Part shown: positions 40,461-50,199 of the stretch, in pieces
How positions within the stretch are numbered: the first letter of the stretch is position 1
Layout of the letters: each line of letters starts with the position of its first letter
Source: Nitrospirota bacterium
GTDB taxonomy: Bacteria; Nitrospirota; Nitrospiria; Nitrospirales; UBA8639
NCBI GenBank assembly: GCA_011088105.1
Contig: JAALKI010000009.1
Location: 1-64,000 of the forward strand
DNA: 64,000 nt
Reading direction: 5' to 3'
Made by a program: the position numbers and the translations under genes
The notes under the pieces: generated by a model
Seen by the model: the letters and a program-made list of their open reading frames with translations, nothing else
Database searches by the model: none
Told to the model about the DNA's origin: nothing

Positions 40461-41108
40461 ATGCGACTGGTGTTACTTGGTGCTCCGGGTGTTGGAAAAG
40501 GCACGCAAGCGGAACTCGTATCTTCTCAATTCAAGATTCCGAAAATTTCAACGGGGGATCTTCTCCGGGAGGCAGTGAGGCAAAAGACGACATTGGGGAT
40601 TCAAGCTAAAGACTATATGGATCGTGGAGAACTTGTGGCCGACGAAGTCGTTATTGGACTGGTTCAAGAAAAACTCTCTCTTCCTGAAGCAGCCAAGGGG
40701 TTTGTTCTTGATGGATTTCCTCGAACCGTGACACAAGCCGATATCTTAGGGCGGTGGTTGGAGTCAGAGCATATCGCACTTGATCATGTATTATATGTTG
40801 TGATTCCCTCTGAACATATTGTTGATCGATTGAGTGGGCGAAGAAGTTGTCCTGCTTGTCAATCAGTTTTTCATATAACAAGCTGTCCGCCTAAGCTGGA
40901 AGGAATATGTGATCGTTGTGGAGCGGAACTCATTCAGCGCAATGATGATCGACGAGAAACAGTCGAGTCTCGAATGCTCGTTTATACGAATCAAACGGCA
41001 CCGTTAATTGAGTATTACAAGGAGAAAAACATTTTAACTGAGCTTGATGGATTTGGGGCGGTTGATTCGGTCCATGCGCGGCTAGTCAATGTGCTGACTC
41101 AAGTGTAA
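40461..41108 (+). CDS. adk: Adenylate kinase, zinc-binding LID type
   Basis: Interconverts ATP + AMP and 2 ADP. The product from ATG 40461 is 215 residues beginning MRLVLLGAPGVGKGTQ with the P-loop. It has the DGFPRT motif and a LID domain with four Cys (CPAC and CDRC) that bind zinc. A GTG at 40449, inside secY and with its own AAGGA site, would add four residues; the family N-terminus favours the ATG. Confidence 0.95.
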   Translation: MRLVLLGAPGVGKGTQAELVSSQFKIPKISTGDLLREAVRQKTTLGIQAKDYMDRGELVADEVVIGLVQEKLSLPEAAKGFVLDGFPRTVTQADILGRWLESEHIALDHVLYVVIPSEHIVDRLSGRRSCPACQSVFHITSCPPKLEGICDRCGAELIQRNDDRRETVESRMLVYTNQTAPLIEYYKEKNILTELDGFGAVDSVHARLVNVLTQV

Positions 41109-41867
41109 GTGCCTATGATCATTTTGAAAACGCAAGAGGAAATTGAGCTTATGGCTCAGGCTTCAAAAATTGTGGCCGAAACCCACCAGGTTCTTTTAGA
41201 GTTACTCAAACCTGGGATAACGACCTTGGAATTAGATAAAGTAGCCGAGGAATGTATTCGGGACAAGGGTGCTATTCCAGCTTTTAAAGGATATCGTAAT
41301 TATCCAAAAACACTCTGTGCATCGATCAATGATCAAGTCGTGCATGGCATTCCTTCCAAGCGTGAGGTACGGGACGGGGATATTCTAGGGTTGGATTTAG
41401 GGGCGATCGTCCATGGATTTTACGGGGACGGGGCTATTACCGTTCCTGTTGGTGCTGTTTCTGATCGAGTAGGAACCTTGTTGCAGGTGACGAAAGATTC
41501 CTTGGCCAAAGGGGTGGCTTCTGCTGTGGTTGGGAATCGGTTGTCCGATATTTCTCATGCTATTCAGTCTCATGCCGAAGCCTTTGGTTTTTCGGTTGTT
41601 CGAGACTTTGTTGGACACGGGATTGGTCGGCAATTGCATGAAGAACCGCAAGTGCCAAACTATGGACGGGCTGGGCAAGGGCCTCGTTTGCAAATGGGGA
41701 TGGTATTAGCCATCGAACCAATGGTAAATATGGGGGGAGCGAAGGTTCGAGTCTTGGAAGATCAATGGACGGCAGTCACACAAGATGGCAGCTGGTCAGC
41801 ACATTTTGAGCATACGGTTGCTCTTCAGCCAGATGGTCCTCCACGAGTGTTGACTGCGTTATCATGA
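41109..41867 (+). CDS. map: Methionine aminopeptidase, type I
   Basis: Removes the initiator Met from nascent proteins. The 252-residue product shows the metal ligands in order: the Asp residues in GLDLGAIVHGFYGDGAIT, His in GHGIGRQLHEEP, Glu in AIEPMV and Glu in FEHTVAL. GTG 41109 directly follows the adk stop; ATG 41115 is an equally possible start, and neither has a clear ribosome-binding site. Confidence 0.95.
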   Translation: MPMIILKTQEEIELMAQASKIVAETHQVLLELLKPGITTLELDKVAEECIRDKGAIPAFKGYRNYPKTLCASINDQVVHGIPSKREVRDGDILGLDLGAIVHGFYGDGAITVPVGAVSDRVGTLLQVTKDSLAKGVASAVVGNRLSDISHAIQSHAEAFGFSVVRDFVGHGIGRQLHEEPQVPNYGRAGQGPRLQMGMVLAIEPMVNMGGAKVRVLEDQWTAVTQDGSWSAHFEHTVALQPDGPPRVLTALS

Positions 41868-41915
41868 ACACTCTTCTTGTTCTTTGTCTTGTATTATTGT
41901 AGGTGTGTGGACGGT

Positions 41916-42134
41916 ATGCCAAAAGAAGATGTCATAGAGGTTCAGGGCGTTGTCTTAGAAATGTTGCCGAATGCGATGTTTCGAGTCAAACTAGAGAGCG
42001 GACATAAAATTCTGGCTCATATATCAGGAAAAATGCGTATGCACTTTATACGGATTCTTCCTGGAGATCGAGTAACCGTCGAAATGTCGTCATATGATTT
42101 GACACGAGGTCGGATTACTTATCGTTTTAAGTGA
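41916..42134 (+). CDS. infA: Translation initiation factor IF-1
   Basis: From ATG 41916 the product has exactly 72 residues, the standard IF-1 length, with the S1-like OB fold ([20 protein letters not shown], then [17 protein letters not shown]). The frame is open 13 codons upstream, but that extension is not part of the family. Confidence 0.95.
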   Translation: MPKEDVIEVQGVVLEMLPNAMFRVKLESGHKILAHISGKMRMHFIRILPGDRVTVEMSSYDLTRGRITYRFK

Positions 42135-42161
42135 AAAGTTTAGTGTGAGGAGGAGTGGAAG

Positions 42162-42275
42162 ATGAAGGTGAAATCCTCAGTGAAACCAATTTGTTCAAAA
42201 TGTACTGTCTTCCGACGGCGAGGGGTGGTCCGGGTTCGCTGTACAAACCCCAGGCACAAACAACGACAAGGATGA
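42162..42275 (+). CDS. rpmJ: 50S ribosomal protein L36, zinc-binding form
   Basis: A 37-residue basic protein starting [14 protein letters not shown], with the zinc ligands Cys11, Cys14, Cys27 and His32 of the C+ L36 form. It was found by direct reading between infA and rpsM, the expected place. A GGAGG site (42149-42153) lies eight bases before the ATG. The following 125 bases to rpsM hold nothing recognisable. Confidence 0.93.
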   Translation: MKVKSSVKPICSKCTVFRRRGVVRVRCTNPRHKQRQG

Positions 42276-42400
42276 GTATGAGTCACGCAAAGTTCCAGAG
42301 AGTTTGTTGTGTTCTTGCCAGGTCCTTTCACTGGTGTCGGGTGCAAGTTCAATTGTCCGGTTGTCGAAAAATGGCGTTGTTGAAGAGTGAGGAGTAGCTC

Positions 42401-42769
42401 ATGGCACGTATCGCAGGTGTAGATCTCCCAATGGCTAAACGTGTTGACAGAGGGTTAACGTATATTTTTGGTATCGGACCGTGGAATGCGCGAGCCATAC
42501 TGAAAAAAGCCGGTGTGGATGGTTCTGTCCGAGTCAAGGATCTTAATGAAGATGAAGTTATCAAACTTCGTGACGTTATTGAGAAAAACCTTCGTGTTGA
42601 AGGTGATCTTCGTAAAGAGATCACCTTAGGGATTAAACGACTAATGGATATTGGGTCTTATCGAGGCATTCGGCATCGACGTGGATTACCGGTGCGAGGC
42701 CAACGGACAAAAACCAATGCTCGGACTCGTAAGGGAAAACGAGCGGCCATTGGAGGAAGAAAAAAATAA
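42401..42769 (+). CDS. rpsM: 30S ribosomal protein S13
   Basis: S13 contacts the P-site tRNA and the 50S subunit. The 122-residue product begins [14 protein letters not shown] and has the [21 protein letters not shown]-terminal tail. First gene of the alpha operon segment. Confidence 0.96.
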   Translation: MARIAGVDLPMAKRVDRGLTYIFGIGPWNARAILKKAGVDGSVRVKDLNEDEVIKLRDVIEKNLRVEGDLRKEITLGIKRLMDIGSYRGIRHRRGLPVRGQRTKTNARTRKGKRAAIGGRKK

Positions 42770-42826
42770 ATTTCTAGGGTATCTTTGCCGACGTTTTTGG
42801 GCAATATCGAGAAAAGGATTGAAACA

Positions 42827-43210
42827 ATGAGTGTCAAGAAAGGGAAGAAAAAGGAAAAAAAGCTTGTGCAAGCTGGTGTTGCTCACGTCCAGGCCTCATT
42901 TAATAATACCCTGGTTACGATTACAGACTTGAGTGGGAATGCCGTTGTTTGGTCGAGTGCGGGAAGCCTGGGATTTAAAGGATCCAGAAAAAGTACACCC
43001 TTTGCGGCTACGCGTGCTGGCGAAGCGGCTGGGCGAAAGGCCATGGAACAGGGTATGCGGCAAATCGATGTGTATGTCAATGGACCGGGCTCTGGTCGAG
43101 AGTCGGCCGTGCGTGCTTTGCAGTCTGTGGGACTTCGCGTGAATTTGATTCGAGATGTGACGCCGATCCCTCACAATGGATGCCGTCCGCCTAAGCGGCG
43201 GCGTGTGTGA
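42827..43210 (+). CDS. rpsK: 30S ribosomal protein S11
   Basis: S11 lies on the 30S platform by the mRNA exit. From ATG 42827 the product has 127 residues ([12 protein letters not shown]...), with [16 protein letters not shown] and the C-terminal [16 protein letters not shown]. The 14-codon upstream extension of the frame has no family counterpart. Confidence 0.95.
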   Translation: MSVKKGKKKEKKLVQAGVAHVQASFNNTLVTITDLSGNAVVWSSAGSLGFKGSRKSTPFAATRAGEAAGRKAMEQGMRQIDVYVNGPGSGRESAVRALQSVGLRVNLIRDVTPIPHNGCRPPKRRRV

Positions 43211-43257
43211 TCGTTGTAATAAAGAAGGTCATGAGAAGCTAAGGAGGAACTGATAAC

Positions 43258-43887
43258 GTGGCAAATATTTCAGGGCCTGTGTGTCGAAATTGTCGGAGAG
43301 AAGGCGTGAAGCTTTTTCTCAAGGGAACTCGGTGTATGACTGAAAAATGTGCGATTGAACGTCGGAGTTATCCGCCGGGTCAGCATGGTCAATCTCGCCG
43401 GTCTCGTGTCACCGAATACAACACGCAGTTGCGTGAAAAACAAAAATTACGAAGGATGTATGGCGTTCTCGAAAGACAATTTCGTGGAATGTTTAAACGG
43501 GCTGAGCGACAATCTGGGGTCACAGGTGAAAACCTGTTGAGCTTATTGGAGCGACGATTAGATAATGTTGTCTATCGGTTAGGATTTGCCTTCTCACGAA
43601 AGCAGGCCCGTCAGGTCGTCAATCATGGCCATATTCTGGTCAATGGGAGAAAGACAGATATTCCTTCCTATACAGTCTTAGAAGATGATGTTATTGAAGT
43701 CAGACCACGAAGCCGAGAATTGGTGGCGATTCAATCGTCTCTTGCAACGGCAGATGGAAAAGATGTGGTGAATTGGCTTGATATTGACCGTAATGCGTTC
43801 AAAGGGCAAGTGCGGGCACTTCCATCCAAGGAAGACATTGAAGTGCCGGTCCATGAGCAAATTGTCGTCGAATTATATTCTCGATAA
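43258..43887 (+). CDS. rpsD: 30S ribosomal protein S4, zinc-binding form
   Basis: S4 nucleates 30S assembly. The 209-residue product has four N-terminal Cys (residues 9, 12, 26 and 31) that form the zinc site of the C+ form, then an S4 RNA-binding domain ([20 protein letters not shown]). The start is GTG 43258 after AAGGAGG. Confidence 0.95.
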   Translation: MANISGPVCRNCRREGVKLFLKGTRCMTEKCAIERRSYPPGQHGQSRRSRVTEYNTQLREKQKLRRMYGVLERQFRGMFKRAERQSGVTGENLLSLLERRLDNVVYRLGFAFSRKQARQVVNHGHILVNGRKTDIPSYTVLEDDVIEVRPRSRELVAIQSSLATADGKDVVNWLDIDRNAFKGQVRALPSKEDIEVPVHEQIVVELYSR

Positions 43888-43966
43888 AATAAGGTCTCTT
43901 CTGGTTCAGCGGAAATACGAGCATACAAGACTCCGGCTAATCGTTGGATGAGGCGAAGGGGGAAGC

Positions 43967-44941
43967 ATGATTAATATGATGAAAGACTTTCAGTTGCCTA
44001 TGCGACTTGAGTTAGATAAGGAATCCGCATCATCAACATTTGGCAAGTTTACGGCCGAGCCTTTTGAAAGAGGGTTTGGGACGACCCTAGGCAATTCTTT
44101 GCGTCGCGTGCTTCTGTCTTCCCTTCCAGGTGCTGCGGCAACTTCTGTAAAAATTGAAGGGGTCTTTCATGAGTTTTCTACTCTCCCTGGCGTCACAGAA
44201 GATGTCACCATCATTATTCTTAATGTCAAAAACCTTCGGTTTAAATTACACACGGATAAACCCAAAGCCTTGAGATTGAAAAAGAAAGGCCCAGGGGAAG
44301 TGAGGGCTTCCGATATTCAAGGTGATGCAGAAGTCACGGTGTTAAACCCTGATCTTCATATTGCGACATTGGATAAAGATGGGGATTTTGACATGGAATT
44401 GATCGTGAAGCCAGGACGTGGATATGTTCCAGCTGAACGAAACAAAGAGGAAGGATTGCCAATTGGCGTGATTCCTTTGGATTCAATTTTTTCACCGGTC
44501 AAGCGAGTCAACTTTCATGTTGAAAATGCCCGTGTAGGGCGTATGACTGATTATGATCGGCTTAATCTTGAAGTGTGGACTGATGGCAGTACGTCTGCAC
44601 GAGATGCCGTTGCGACGGCGGCGATGATTTTACGTGGACACCTTGATATCTGTATCCCCAGTCAGGAATTCCCTGAAGCAAAACAGGAAGTACTAGATAG
44701 GGCAGGGCAAAGCGAGCTGGATAAAAATCTTTCGCGGAATGTCAATGAGCTTGAGCTTTCGGTTCGAGCAGCCAATTGCCTGAAAAATGCTAATATCAAG
44801 ACCATAGAAGATCTGGTGCAAAAGACAGAAATGGAAATGTTAAAGACCAAAAACTTCGGAAAAAAATCCCTAAACGAAATTAAAGACGTGTTAACTGAAA
44901 TGGGGCTAGGGTTAGGGGTAAAGATTGCTTCAAAAGGGTAA
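43967..44941 (+). CDS. rpoA: DNA-directed RNA polymerase subunit alpha
   Basis: The 324-residue alpha subunit has the N-terminal assembly domain ([20 protein letters not shown], about residues 29-48) and the C-terminal DNA- and activator-binding domain ([28 protein letters not shown]). A strong GAAGGGGGAA ribosome-binding site precedes the ATG. Standard position before rplQ. Confidence 0.97.
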   Translation: MINMMKDFQLPMRLELDKESASSTFGKFTAEPFERGFGTTLGNSLRRVLLSSLPGAAATSVKIEGVFHEFSTLPGVTEDVTIIILNVKNLRFKLHTDKPKALRLKKKGPGEVRASDIQGDAEVTVLNPDLHIATLDKDGDFDMELIVKPGRGYVPAERNKEEGLPIGVIPLDSIFSPVKRVNFHVENARVGRMTDYDRLNLEVWTDGSTSARDAVATAAMILRGHLDICIPSQEFPEAKQEVLDRAGQSELDKNLSRNVNELELSVRAANCLKNANIKTIEDLVQKTEMEMLKTKNFGKKSLNEIKDVLTEMGLGLGVKIASKG

Positions 44942-44986
44942 TGATGTGTGAACTTACCGCAGACTGTTTGAATCAAGAGGATTATC

Positions 44987-45400
44987 GTGAGACATCGTAA
45001 AACAGGCAGGCAATTAGGTCGGAATACTAAACATCGACGTGCGCTCTTCTGCAACCTTGTCACGGCATTGTTGGAGCATGAACGGATTGAAACCACCGAA
45101 GCCAAGGCCAAAGAAGTCCGTGGCATAGCGGAAAAGGTCATTACACTTGGCAAAGAAGGGACGTTACATGCCCGACGTCGTGCGCTGACAATGCTGAAAA
45201 AGAAGGACGTTGTCGCAAAGCTTTTTCGGGACTTGGCAGGACGATTCAGTGCCAGGCAAGGTGGCTATACACGGATTATTCATACCCGTACACGCCCAGG
45301 GGATGCAGCACAGCTTGTTGCCTTGGAATTAGTTGAACGTGGGGGGGAGGGAACATCTACAAGCCCTTCGTCCATAGCACCTTCCCCATCTGAGGCTTGA
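44987..45400 (+). CDS. rplQ: 50S ribosomal protein L17
   Basis: The 137-residue product starts at GTG 44987 (MRHRKTGRQLGRNTKHR) and carries the L17 fold to about residue 117. A Ser/Pro-rich low-complexity tail of about 20 residues, absent from most L17 proteins, follows. It is the last gene of the ribosomal superoperon. Confidence 0.95.
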   Translation: MRHRKTGRQLGRNTKHRRALFCNLVTALLEHERIETTEAKAKEVRGIAEKVITLGKEGTLHARRRALTMLKKKDVVAKLFRDLAGRFSARQGGYTRIIHTRTRPGDAAQLVALELVERGGEGTSTSPSSIAPSPSEA

Positions 45401-45426
45401 TAGGTTCTCTGTTTTTGTCTGGGTGC

Positions 45427-45444
45427 CGTGGGGCAAATCCCACG
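45427..45444 (+). terminator. Weak hairpin after rplQ
   Basis: CGTGGG and CCCACG pair around a six-base loop, 27 bases after the rplQ stop. No clean T-run follows, so this may be a poor or Rho-assisted terminator of the ribosomal operon. The stretch 45401-45604 otherwise shows nothing that I recognise. Confidence 0.3.
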
Positions 45445-45604
45445 ACATCTTCTCAGCCTATGCTTTTCGTGCTCCAACGTTTCTCATCAATTTTCATCTC
45501 CTTTACCTATGTGTGCAATTAGATAGCGTTCTTAGGGATGAGTTTACTTGGATTAGGGCCTATGGTATTCTGTGTTTTTAAGCGCTGGTGCGTAGATTGG
45601 GTCG

Positions 45605-46183
45605 ATGTCTTTCATGGGTGTGCGATGGATTCGCAGTGCTTTAACAGGAGCCGTGTTGTGCTCAATTCTCTTTTTTGCATACCTTCTCGTCGTTCAATGG
45701 CGGGCTTTGCAATCGTCTCCAGCCACTGTCTCCCATTCTGTTCTTGAATCGGCCGATGCCGGCATTCAAGGGTTTACCTATCGACAAACCCAATCTGGTG
45801 CCATTCAGTGGGAAGTTGAGGCCAGGCTGGCACGGGTTTTCGAATCAGAACACCAGACATTTCTGGAAGATGTCCAGATCCATTGGTATCGTCCCAGTGG
45901 ATGGGGTATGACCATTGACGCGGAAAATGGGACAATTGATACCGAGACCAATGATCTTCAATTGGAAAATCAGCATGATCCAATTGTTGTCTCCTTGGCG
46001 AATGGTTATACCATTTTCACGCAACATCTGGGATGGAAGAATGCTAACCAGGAATTCCACACGGATGATCCGGTGCATATTACAGGGAATGGATTAACCC
46101 TCACTGGTACGGGCCTTGTCGGAAATCCGGAATCTGGAGAGTTTACCATTTTAAAGGATGTTCAGCTTGAGCTTACCTCCTAA
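45605..46183 (+). CDS. lptC: LPS export ABC transporter periplasmic protein LptC
   Basis: LptC is the bitopic inner-membrane link between the LptB2FG extractor and LptA. The 192-residue product has one N-terminal transmembrane helix (about residues 9-30) and a periplasmic beta-jellyroll domain with the family pattern, including IQGFTYRQTQSGAIQWEVEA. It overlaps lptA by 26 bases. The three lpt genes show a Gram-negative envelope with lipopolysaccharide. Confidence 0.85.
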   Translation: MSFMGVRWIRSALTGAVLCSILFFAYLLVVQWRALQSSPATVSHSVLESADAGIQGFTYRQTQSGAIQWEVEARLARVFESEHQTFLEDVQIHWYRPSGWGMTIDAENGTIDTETNDLQLENQHDPIVVSLANGYTIFTQHLGWKNANQEFHTDDPVHITGNGLTLTGTGLVGNPESGEFTILKDVQLELTS

Positions 46184-46682
46184 GATCTGGTGTCTGTTCA
46201 TCGTTTGGGGAATGTCTGCCTGTCTCTGGGGCGTGCTTGTGAACACCACATTGGCCGAAACGGTAGTGCCAACCACCATTACATCACAATCCATGGTTTC
46301 CAAAAACAAGGAAGGCAAAGCAACGTTTGAAGGCGCTGTTGTTTTTACGCAAGGAGATTTGGTGATTCATTCTGATGTCATGATTGTGTTTTTTAAACAA
46401 GAAGCAGTTCCAGACGAATCCAATACGTCTTCACAACGAAAGATCGAAATCGTTGAAGCGAAAGGCCAGGTCCGCATTAAGAAGGGTGAAGGGAAAGCGA
46501 CGTGTCAACATGCCGTGTATTATAAAGACGAAGAAAAAGCCGTCCTAACTGGGTCTCCAGTGGCTTGGCAAAAGGGAACTCGGGTAAGTGGTCCACGTAT
46601 GACGCTCTATTTAGAGGAAGATCGTAGTGTGGTGGAAGGTGGATCTCGTGTGTCCATTATCAATGAGGAAGGCGAAGAATAA
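46158..46682 (+). CDS. lptA: LPS transport periplasmic protein LptA (OstA-like)
   Basis: LptA forms the periplasmic bridge for lipopolysaccharide. The 174-residue product has a signal-peptide-like N-terminus (hydrophobic stretch at about residues 10-30, ending near TLAET) and an OstA-type beta-jellyroll with the family segments ITSQSMVSKNKEGKATFEGAV and VEAKGQVRIKKGEGKATCQ. It lies between lptC and lptB. Confidence 0.88.
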   Translation: MFSLSLPPKIWCLFIVWGMSACLWGVLVNTTLAETVVPTTITSQSMVSKNKEGKATFEGAVVFTQGDLVIHSDVMIVFFKQEAVPDESNTSSQRKIEIVEAKGQVRIKKGEGKATCQHAVYYKDEEKAVLTGSPVAWQKGTRVSGPRMTLYLEEDRSVVEGGSRVSIINEEGEE

Positions 46683-46708
46683 TACGCGTTTGCACGGGGC
46701 TTTCTGGT

Positions 46709-47458
46709 ATGCCGATAGATGACCCACCAAAGATTCATCATCGAGTTATTGCTAAAGGACTCAAAAAAAGTTTCAAAGGGCGGCTTGTCGTTCGAGGGGT
46801 GAGTCTTGAGGTCAAGGCTGGGGAAGTCGTAGGCCTGCTGGGCCCGAATGGGGCAGGAAAGACCACAATCTTTGATATGGTGGTGGGCTTATGCCAGCCA
46901 GATCAAGGCTCTATTGCCCTGGATGGTGAACGCATTACTCATCTTCCCATGTACCAGCGGGCACGGAGAGGCATTGGATACCTTCCCCAAGAAGCGTCCA
47001 CCTTTCGGCGTCTCTCGGTTCAAGATAATGTCATGGCCGTCCTGGAAACATTGGACTATACCCGCTCGGAACGAGAGGAACGGTTGACCCAGCTCTTGAA
47101 CGAACTAGATTTGACGCCCTTACGAAAGAATCAAGCCTGTACCCTTTCTGGAGGTGAACGGCGGCGATTGGAAATTACTCGTGCATTAGCGGCGAGACCG
47201 CGGTTTTTGTTTCTAGATGAACCATTTGCAGGGATTGATCCCATTGCTGTTGGGGATCTTCAAAAAATCATTAAATCGCTGAATGCCAAAAATATTGGCA
47301 TTCTCATCACGGATCACAATGTCCAGGATACGTTGTCTATTACAGATCGAGCCTATATCATCAATGAAGGAAAGATCTTAGAGTCCGGTTCTCCTGAAGT
47401 CATTGTGAATAGTCCGCAAGCAAGGGCGGTCTATTTAGGTGAGCGCTTTCAACTATAA
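46709..47458 (+). CDS. lptB: LPS export ABC transporter ATP-binding protein LptB
   Basis: LptB is the ATPase that powers LPS extraction. The 249-residue product has Walker A GPNGAGKTT (about residue 45), a Q-loop PQEAS, the signature LSGGERRR, Walker B FLFLDEPFAGIDP and the H-switch TDHNV. All are intact. It follows lptA directly and precedes rpoN, the common order. Confidence 0.95.
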   Translation: MPIDDPPKIHHRVIAKGLKKSFKGRLVVRGVSLEVKAGEVVGLLGPNGAGKTTIFDMVVGLCQPDQGSIALDGERITHLPMYQRARRGIGYLPQEASTFRRLSVQDNVMAVLETLDYTRSEREERLTQLLNELDLTPLRKNQACTLSGGERRRLEITRALAARPRFLFLDEPFAGIDPIAVGDLQKIIKSLNAKNIGILITDHNVQDTLSITDRAYIINEGKILESGSPEVIVNSPQARAVYLGERFQL

Positions 47459-47596
47459 CTATGACTTTTCCCTTCTTCTCCACTCTTGCCGCATGGTGGT
47501 GGAGGGAGTGGTTTCCCGTATGAGTAGGTTTGAGGCTAGATGCCTTATTCACATGCAATATTAAGGAACATCGAATCGTTTTCAGAGTATTGACCT

Positions 47597-49105
47597 ATGG
47601 ACTTACGTCTTGATCTTCGTCTGACCCAAAAATTGGTCATGACTCCTCAGCTTCAGCAAGCCATTAAATTGCTGCAATTGTCGCGGCTTGAACTTCAACA
47701 AGTGCTTTCAGAACAGCTAGTCGAAAATCCTCTTCTCGAAGAAGAATTGGCTCATGTTGATGATGGTGAAAGTAGTGGGGAGGATGATCCGGCGCAAGAA
47801 AAAAAAGAGGAGTCCGAAGAGCTCGTTTCATTGGAAGGAGGAGAAGGCACGCCTCAAGAATTTTCTGAGCCCCTTTCCTCGGAAGAATGGGACACCTACT
47901 ATGAAAATGATTGGCGAACAGGAGCAATGGAATATACTTCATCTTCCGATGAAGAGTTTCCTTCCTATGAGCACACCCTGACAAAACCAACGTCGCTTGA
48001 AGAGCATTTATTATGGCAACTACGACTTTCTACACTGGAAGGCCGTCAATGGTCTATTGGTCGGATGGTAATTGGGAACCTTGATGAAGACGGATACTTC
48101 CGTGTTCCTCTTTCAGAAATAGCCGAGGATGCGCATGTGCCCGTGGATGATGTGGAGTCCGTTTTAACGCACATACAAATGTTTGACCCTCCAGGGATTG
48201 CTGCCCGGGATCTTCAGGAATGTTTGCTAATTCAGCTGAATCACTTAGAGGGAGATCCCATCGGTAACCAGGCTCAGTTCCCTGCCTCGGCTTCGGAGGA
48301 ATTAGCAAAGCGCATTGTCATCAATCATCTTCAGGCATTACAGAAGAAACGGTATGAGAGCATTGCCAAAGCGTTGAGGGTCCCTTTCGAACATGTTTGT
48401 CATGCGGTTCATATTATTGAAGGATTAGAACCCAAGCCCGGTCGTCCGTATTCCGCCGATCATAATCATGTCATCATTCCTGATGTCTTTGTGGGAAAAG
48501 AGGAAGGGGAATGGGTTATTATGTTGAATGAAGAGGGATTTCCTCGAATCCGCATCAATCCGTATTACAAACGGATGATGGCCAACCGTGTGGATGATGG
48601 AGGCGTCACCAAAGCCTACCTGGAAGAAAAACTGCGTGGAGCGCAGTGGATCATTCGCAGTATTGACCAACGAAATAAAACGATTGTCAAGGTGGTCAAA
48701 AGTTTAGTGCAATTCCAAGAGCCTTTTTTGGAAAAAGGGATTCAATATCTCAAACCCTTGGTGTTGAAACAGGTCGCGGAAGATGTGGGAATGCATGAAT
48801 CAACCATCAGCCGTGTCACAACAAACAAATACATGGACTGTCCTCAAGGGATATTGGAATTGAAATTCTTTTTTAATGCCGCTATTCAATGTATGACTCC
48901 TGGGGCAGAAGATCTCTCCTCGACAACGGTTCGAGAATTTGTTCGGGAAATCGTGGCCAATGAAGATCCTCGCCATCCCCTCAAGGACCAAGAGATCATG
49001 GCAAGGCTGAGGAAACGAGATATTATCATTGCCCGCCGTACTGTCGCGAAATATCGGGTTGAGTTGAATATTGCTCCGGTGAGTCAACGCAAACGAATCC
49101 TCTGA
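47597..49105 (+). CDS. rpoN: RNA polymerase sigma-54 factor
   Basis: Sigma-54 needs enhancer-binding ATPases to open promoters, often for nitrogen and motility genes. The 502-residue product has the Gln/Leu-rich activator region I (residues 1-50), an acidic region II (about 50-110), the core-binding domain and the C-terminal RpoN box ARRTVAKYR (about residues 479-487). All expected parts are present. The 138-base gap after lptB holds no clear terminator. Confidence 0.96.
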   Translation: MDLRLDLRLTQKLVMTPQLQQAIKLLQLSRLELQQVLSEQLVENPLLEEELAHVDDGESSGEDDPAQEKKEESEELVSLEGGEGTPQEFSEPLSSEEWDTYYENDWRTGAMEYTSSSDEEFPSYEHTLTKPTSLEEHLLWQLRLSTLEGRQWSIGRMVIGNLDEDGYFRVPLSEIAEDAHVPVDDVESVLTHIQMFDPPGIAARDLQECLLIQLNHLEGDPIGNQAQFPASASEELAKRIVINHLQALQKKRYESIAKALRVPFEHVCHAVHIIEGLEPKPGRPYSADHNHVIIPDVFVGKEEGEWVIMLNEEGFPRIRINPYYKRMMANRVDDGGVTKAYLEEKLRGAQWIIRSIDQRNKTIVKVVKSLVQFQEPFLEKGIQYLKPLVLKQVAEDVGMHESTISRVTTNKYMDCPQGILELKFFFNAAIQCMTPGAEDLSSTTVREFVREIVANEDPRHPLKDQEIMARLRKRDIIIARRTVAKYRVELNIAPVSQRKRIL

Positions 49106-49140
49106 GAAAACAGGTCATCCCAGCTCCATGGCGCTCTGTA

Positions 49141-50043
49141 ATGAAAGAAGCCAAAATGCATGCTAAGGTGCCGGATACGCTTCGTTTAGTCATTGTCAGC
49201 GGATCATCAGGGTCTGGTTGCAGTCAGGCCTTAAAGTGCCTTGAAGATCTGGGGTTCTTTTGTGTTGATAATCTTCCACCGGCGTTGTTCGAAAAGTTTA
49301 CTGATCTCTGTGGAAAAAGTGGGCGTGAAGTTCATGATGTGGCATTAGGGATTGATGTTCGAGAGCGAGGGTTTTTTGCCGATATCTTTGCCAATCTTGA
49401 TCGTCTGAAGTCCAGCGGACATGCCGTGAGTCTCCTGTTTTTGGAAGCGTCAGATGTCGTATTAGTGCGCCGGTTTTCAGAGTCCCGTCGCCCTCACCCT
49501 TTCCTTCCACAACGACCTGCGCTAGAAGGGATTCAACTTGAGCGTAAGTACCTTCACGAAATTCGTGATCGAGCTGATCACATTTTGGATACCTCGGAGT
49601 TAACAGTTCACGATCTTAGAGATTGGATGATTCGGCATTTTAGTGCGGGTGATCATAAGCAAAGTCTCAAGGTCTCACTGTTGACCTTTGGGTACAAATA
49701 TGGAGTTCCTTTTGACAGCGACTTGGTCTTTGACGTCCGATTTTTAAAGAATCCAAATTTCGTCCCGACGCTTAAGTCTTTCACCGGCGAGAATGAGGCG
49801 ATTCAACAATTTGTCCTTGAGACCCATGACGCGCAGGTTTTTTTACAGCATATGCGTGAATTTTTTATCTTTCTGTTTCCACGTTATCAACGAGAACGGC
49901 GAAGTCATCTCACAATTGCCATCGGTTGTACGGGGGGGCATCATCGATCAGTGGCTGTTGGCATTCAAATACAACAAATCTGTCAAGAACTCGGCTATGA
50001 CGTGTCCATTCGCCATCGGGATATTCATCAAGCTTTCTCATGA
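49141..50043 (+). CDS. rapZ: RapZ family P-loop protein with altered Walker A
   Basis: RapZ (YhbJ/YvcJ) is a nucleotide-binding RNase adaptor that in enterobacteria controls glmS through small RNAs. The 300-residue product keeps the family landmarks: CLEDLGFFCVDNLP, RRFSESRRPHPF, DVRFLKNPNF and the C-terminal GCTGGHHRSVAVG. The Walker A motif, however, reads GSSGSGCS: Cys27 replaces the Lys needed to bind nucleotide phosphates. The codon is TGC (49219-49221), at least two changes from any Lys codon, so one base error cannot explain it. The gene follows rpoN without the hpf and ptsN genes that often lie between them. Start 49141; ATG 49156 is possible. Confidence 0.9.
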   Translation: MKEAKMHAKVPDTLRLVIVSGSSGSGCSQALKCLEDLGFFCVDNLPPALFEKFTDLCGKSGREVHDVALGIDVRERGFFADIFANLDRLKSSGHAVSLLFLEASDVVLVRRFSESRRPHPFLPQRPALEGIQLERKYLHEIRDRADHILDTSELTVHDLRDWMIRHFSAGDHKQSLKVSLLTFGYKYGVPFDSDLVFDVRFLKNPNFVPTLKSFTGENEAIQQFVLETHDAQVFLQHMREFFIFLFPRYQRERRSHLTIAIGCTGGHHRSVAVGIQIQQICQELGYDVSIRHRDIHQAFS

Positions 50044-50199
50044 TGCCGATGCCCTGTCTTGTGTGTTCTCCATCGTGAACATGGGAGGGCAAGGGACAGG
50101 TCCGGTCTCCTCAGCATCTGCATCCTCGGTATGGAATGGTGCCATATGTCAACAGGGTGCACCGTATTCATGACTGGATTGGCGCAAGGCTTCACCCGT

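Noticed and set aside
11246-45604. Search for CRISPR arrays, insertion sequences or phage genes
   Set aside because: No tandem spaced repeats, transposase motifs or terminal inverted repeats were seen; the only long repeat is tuf.
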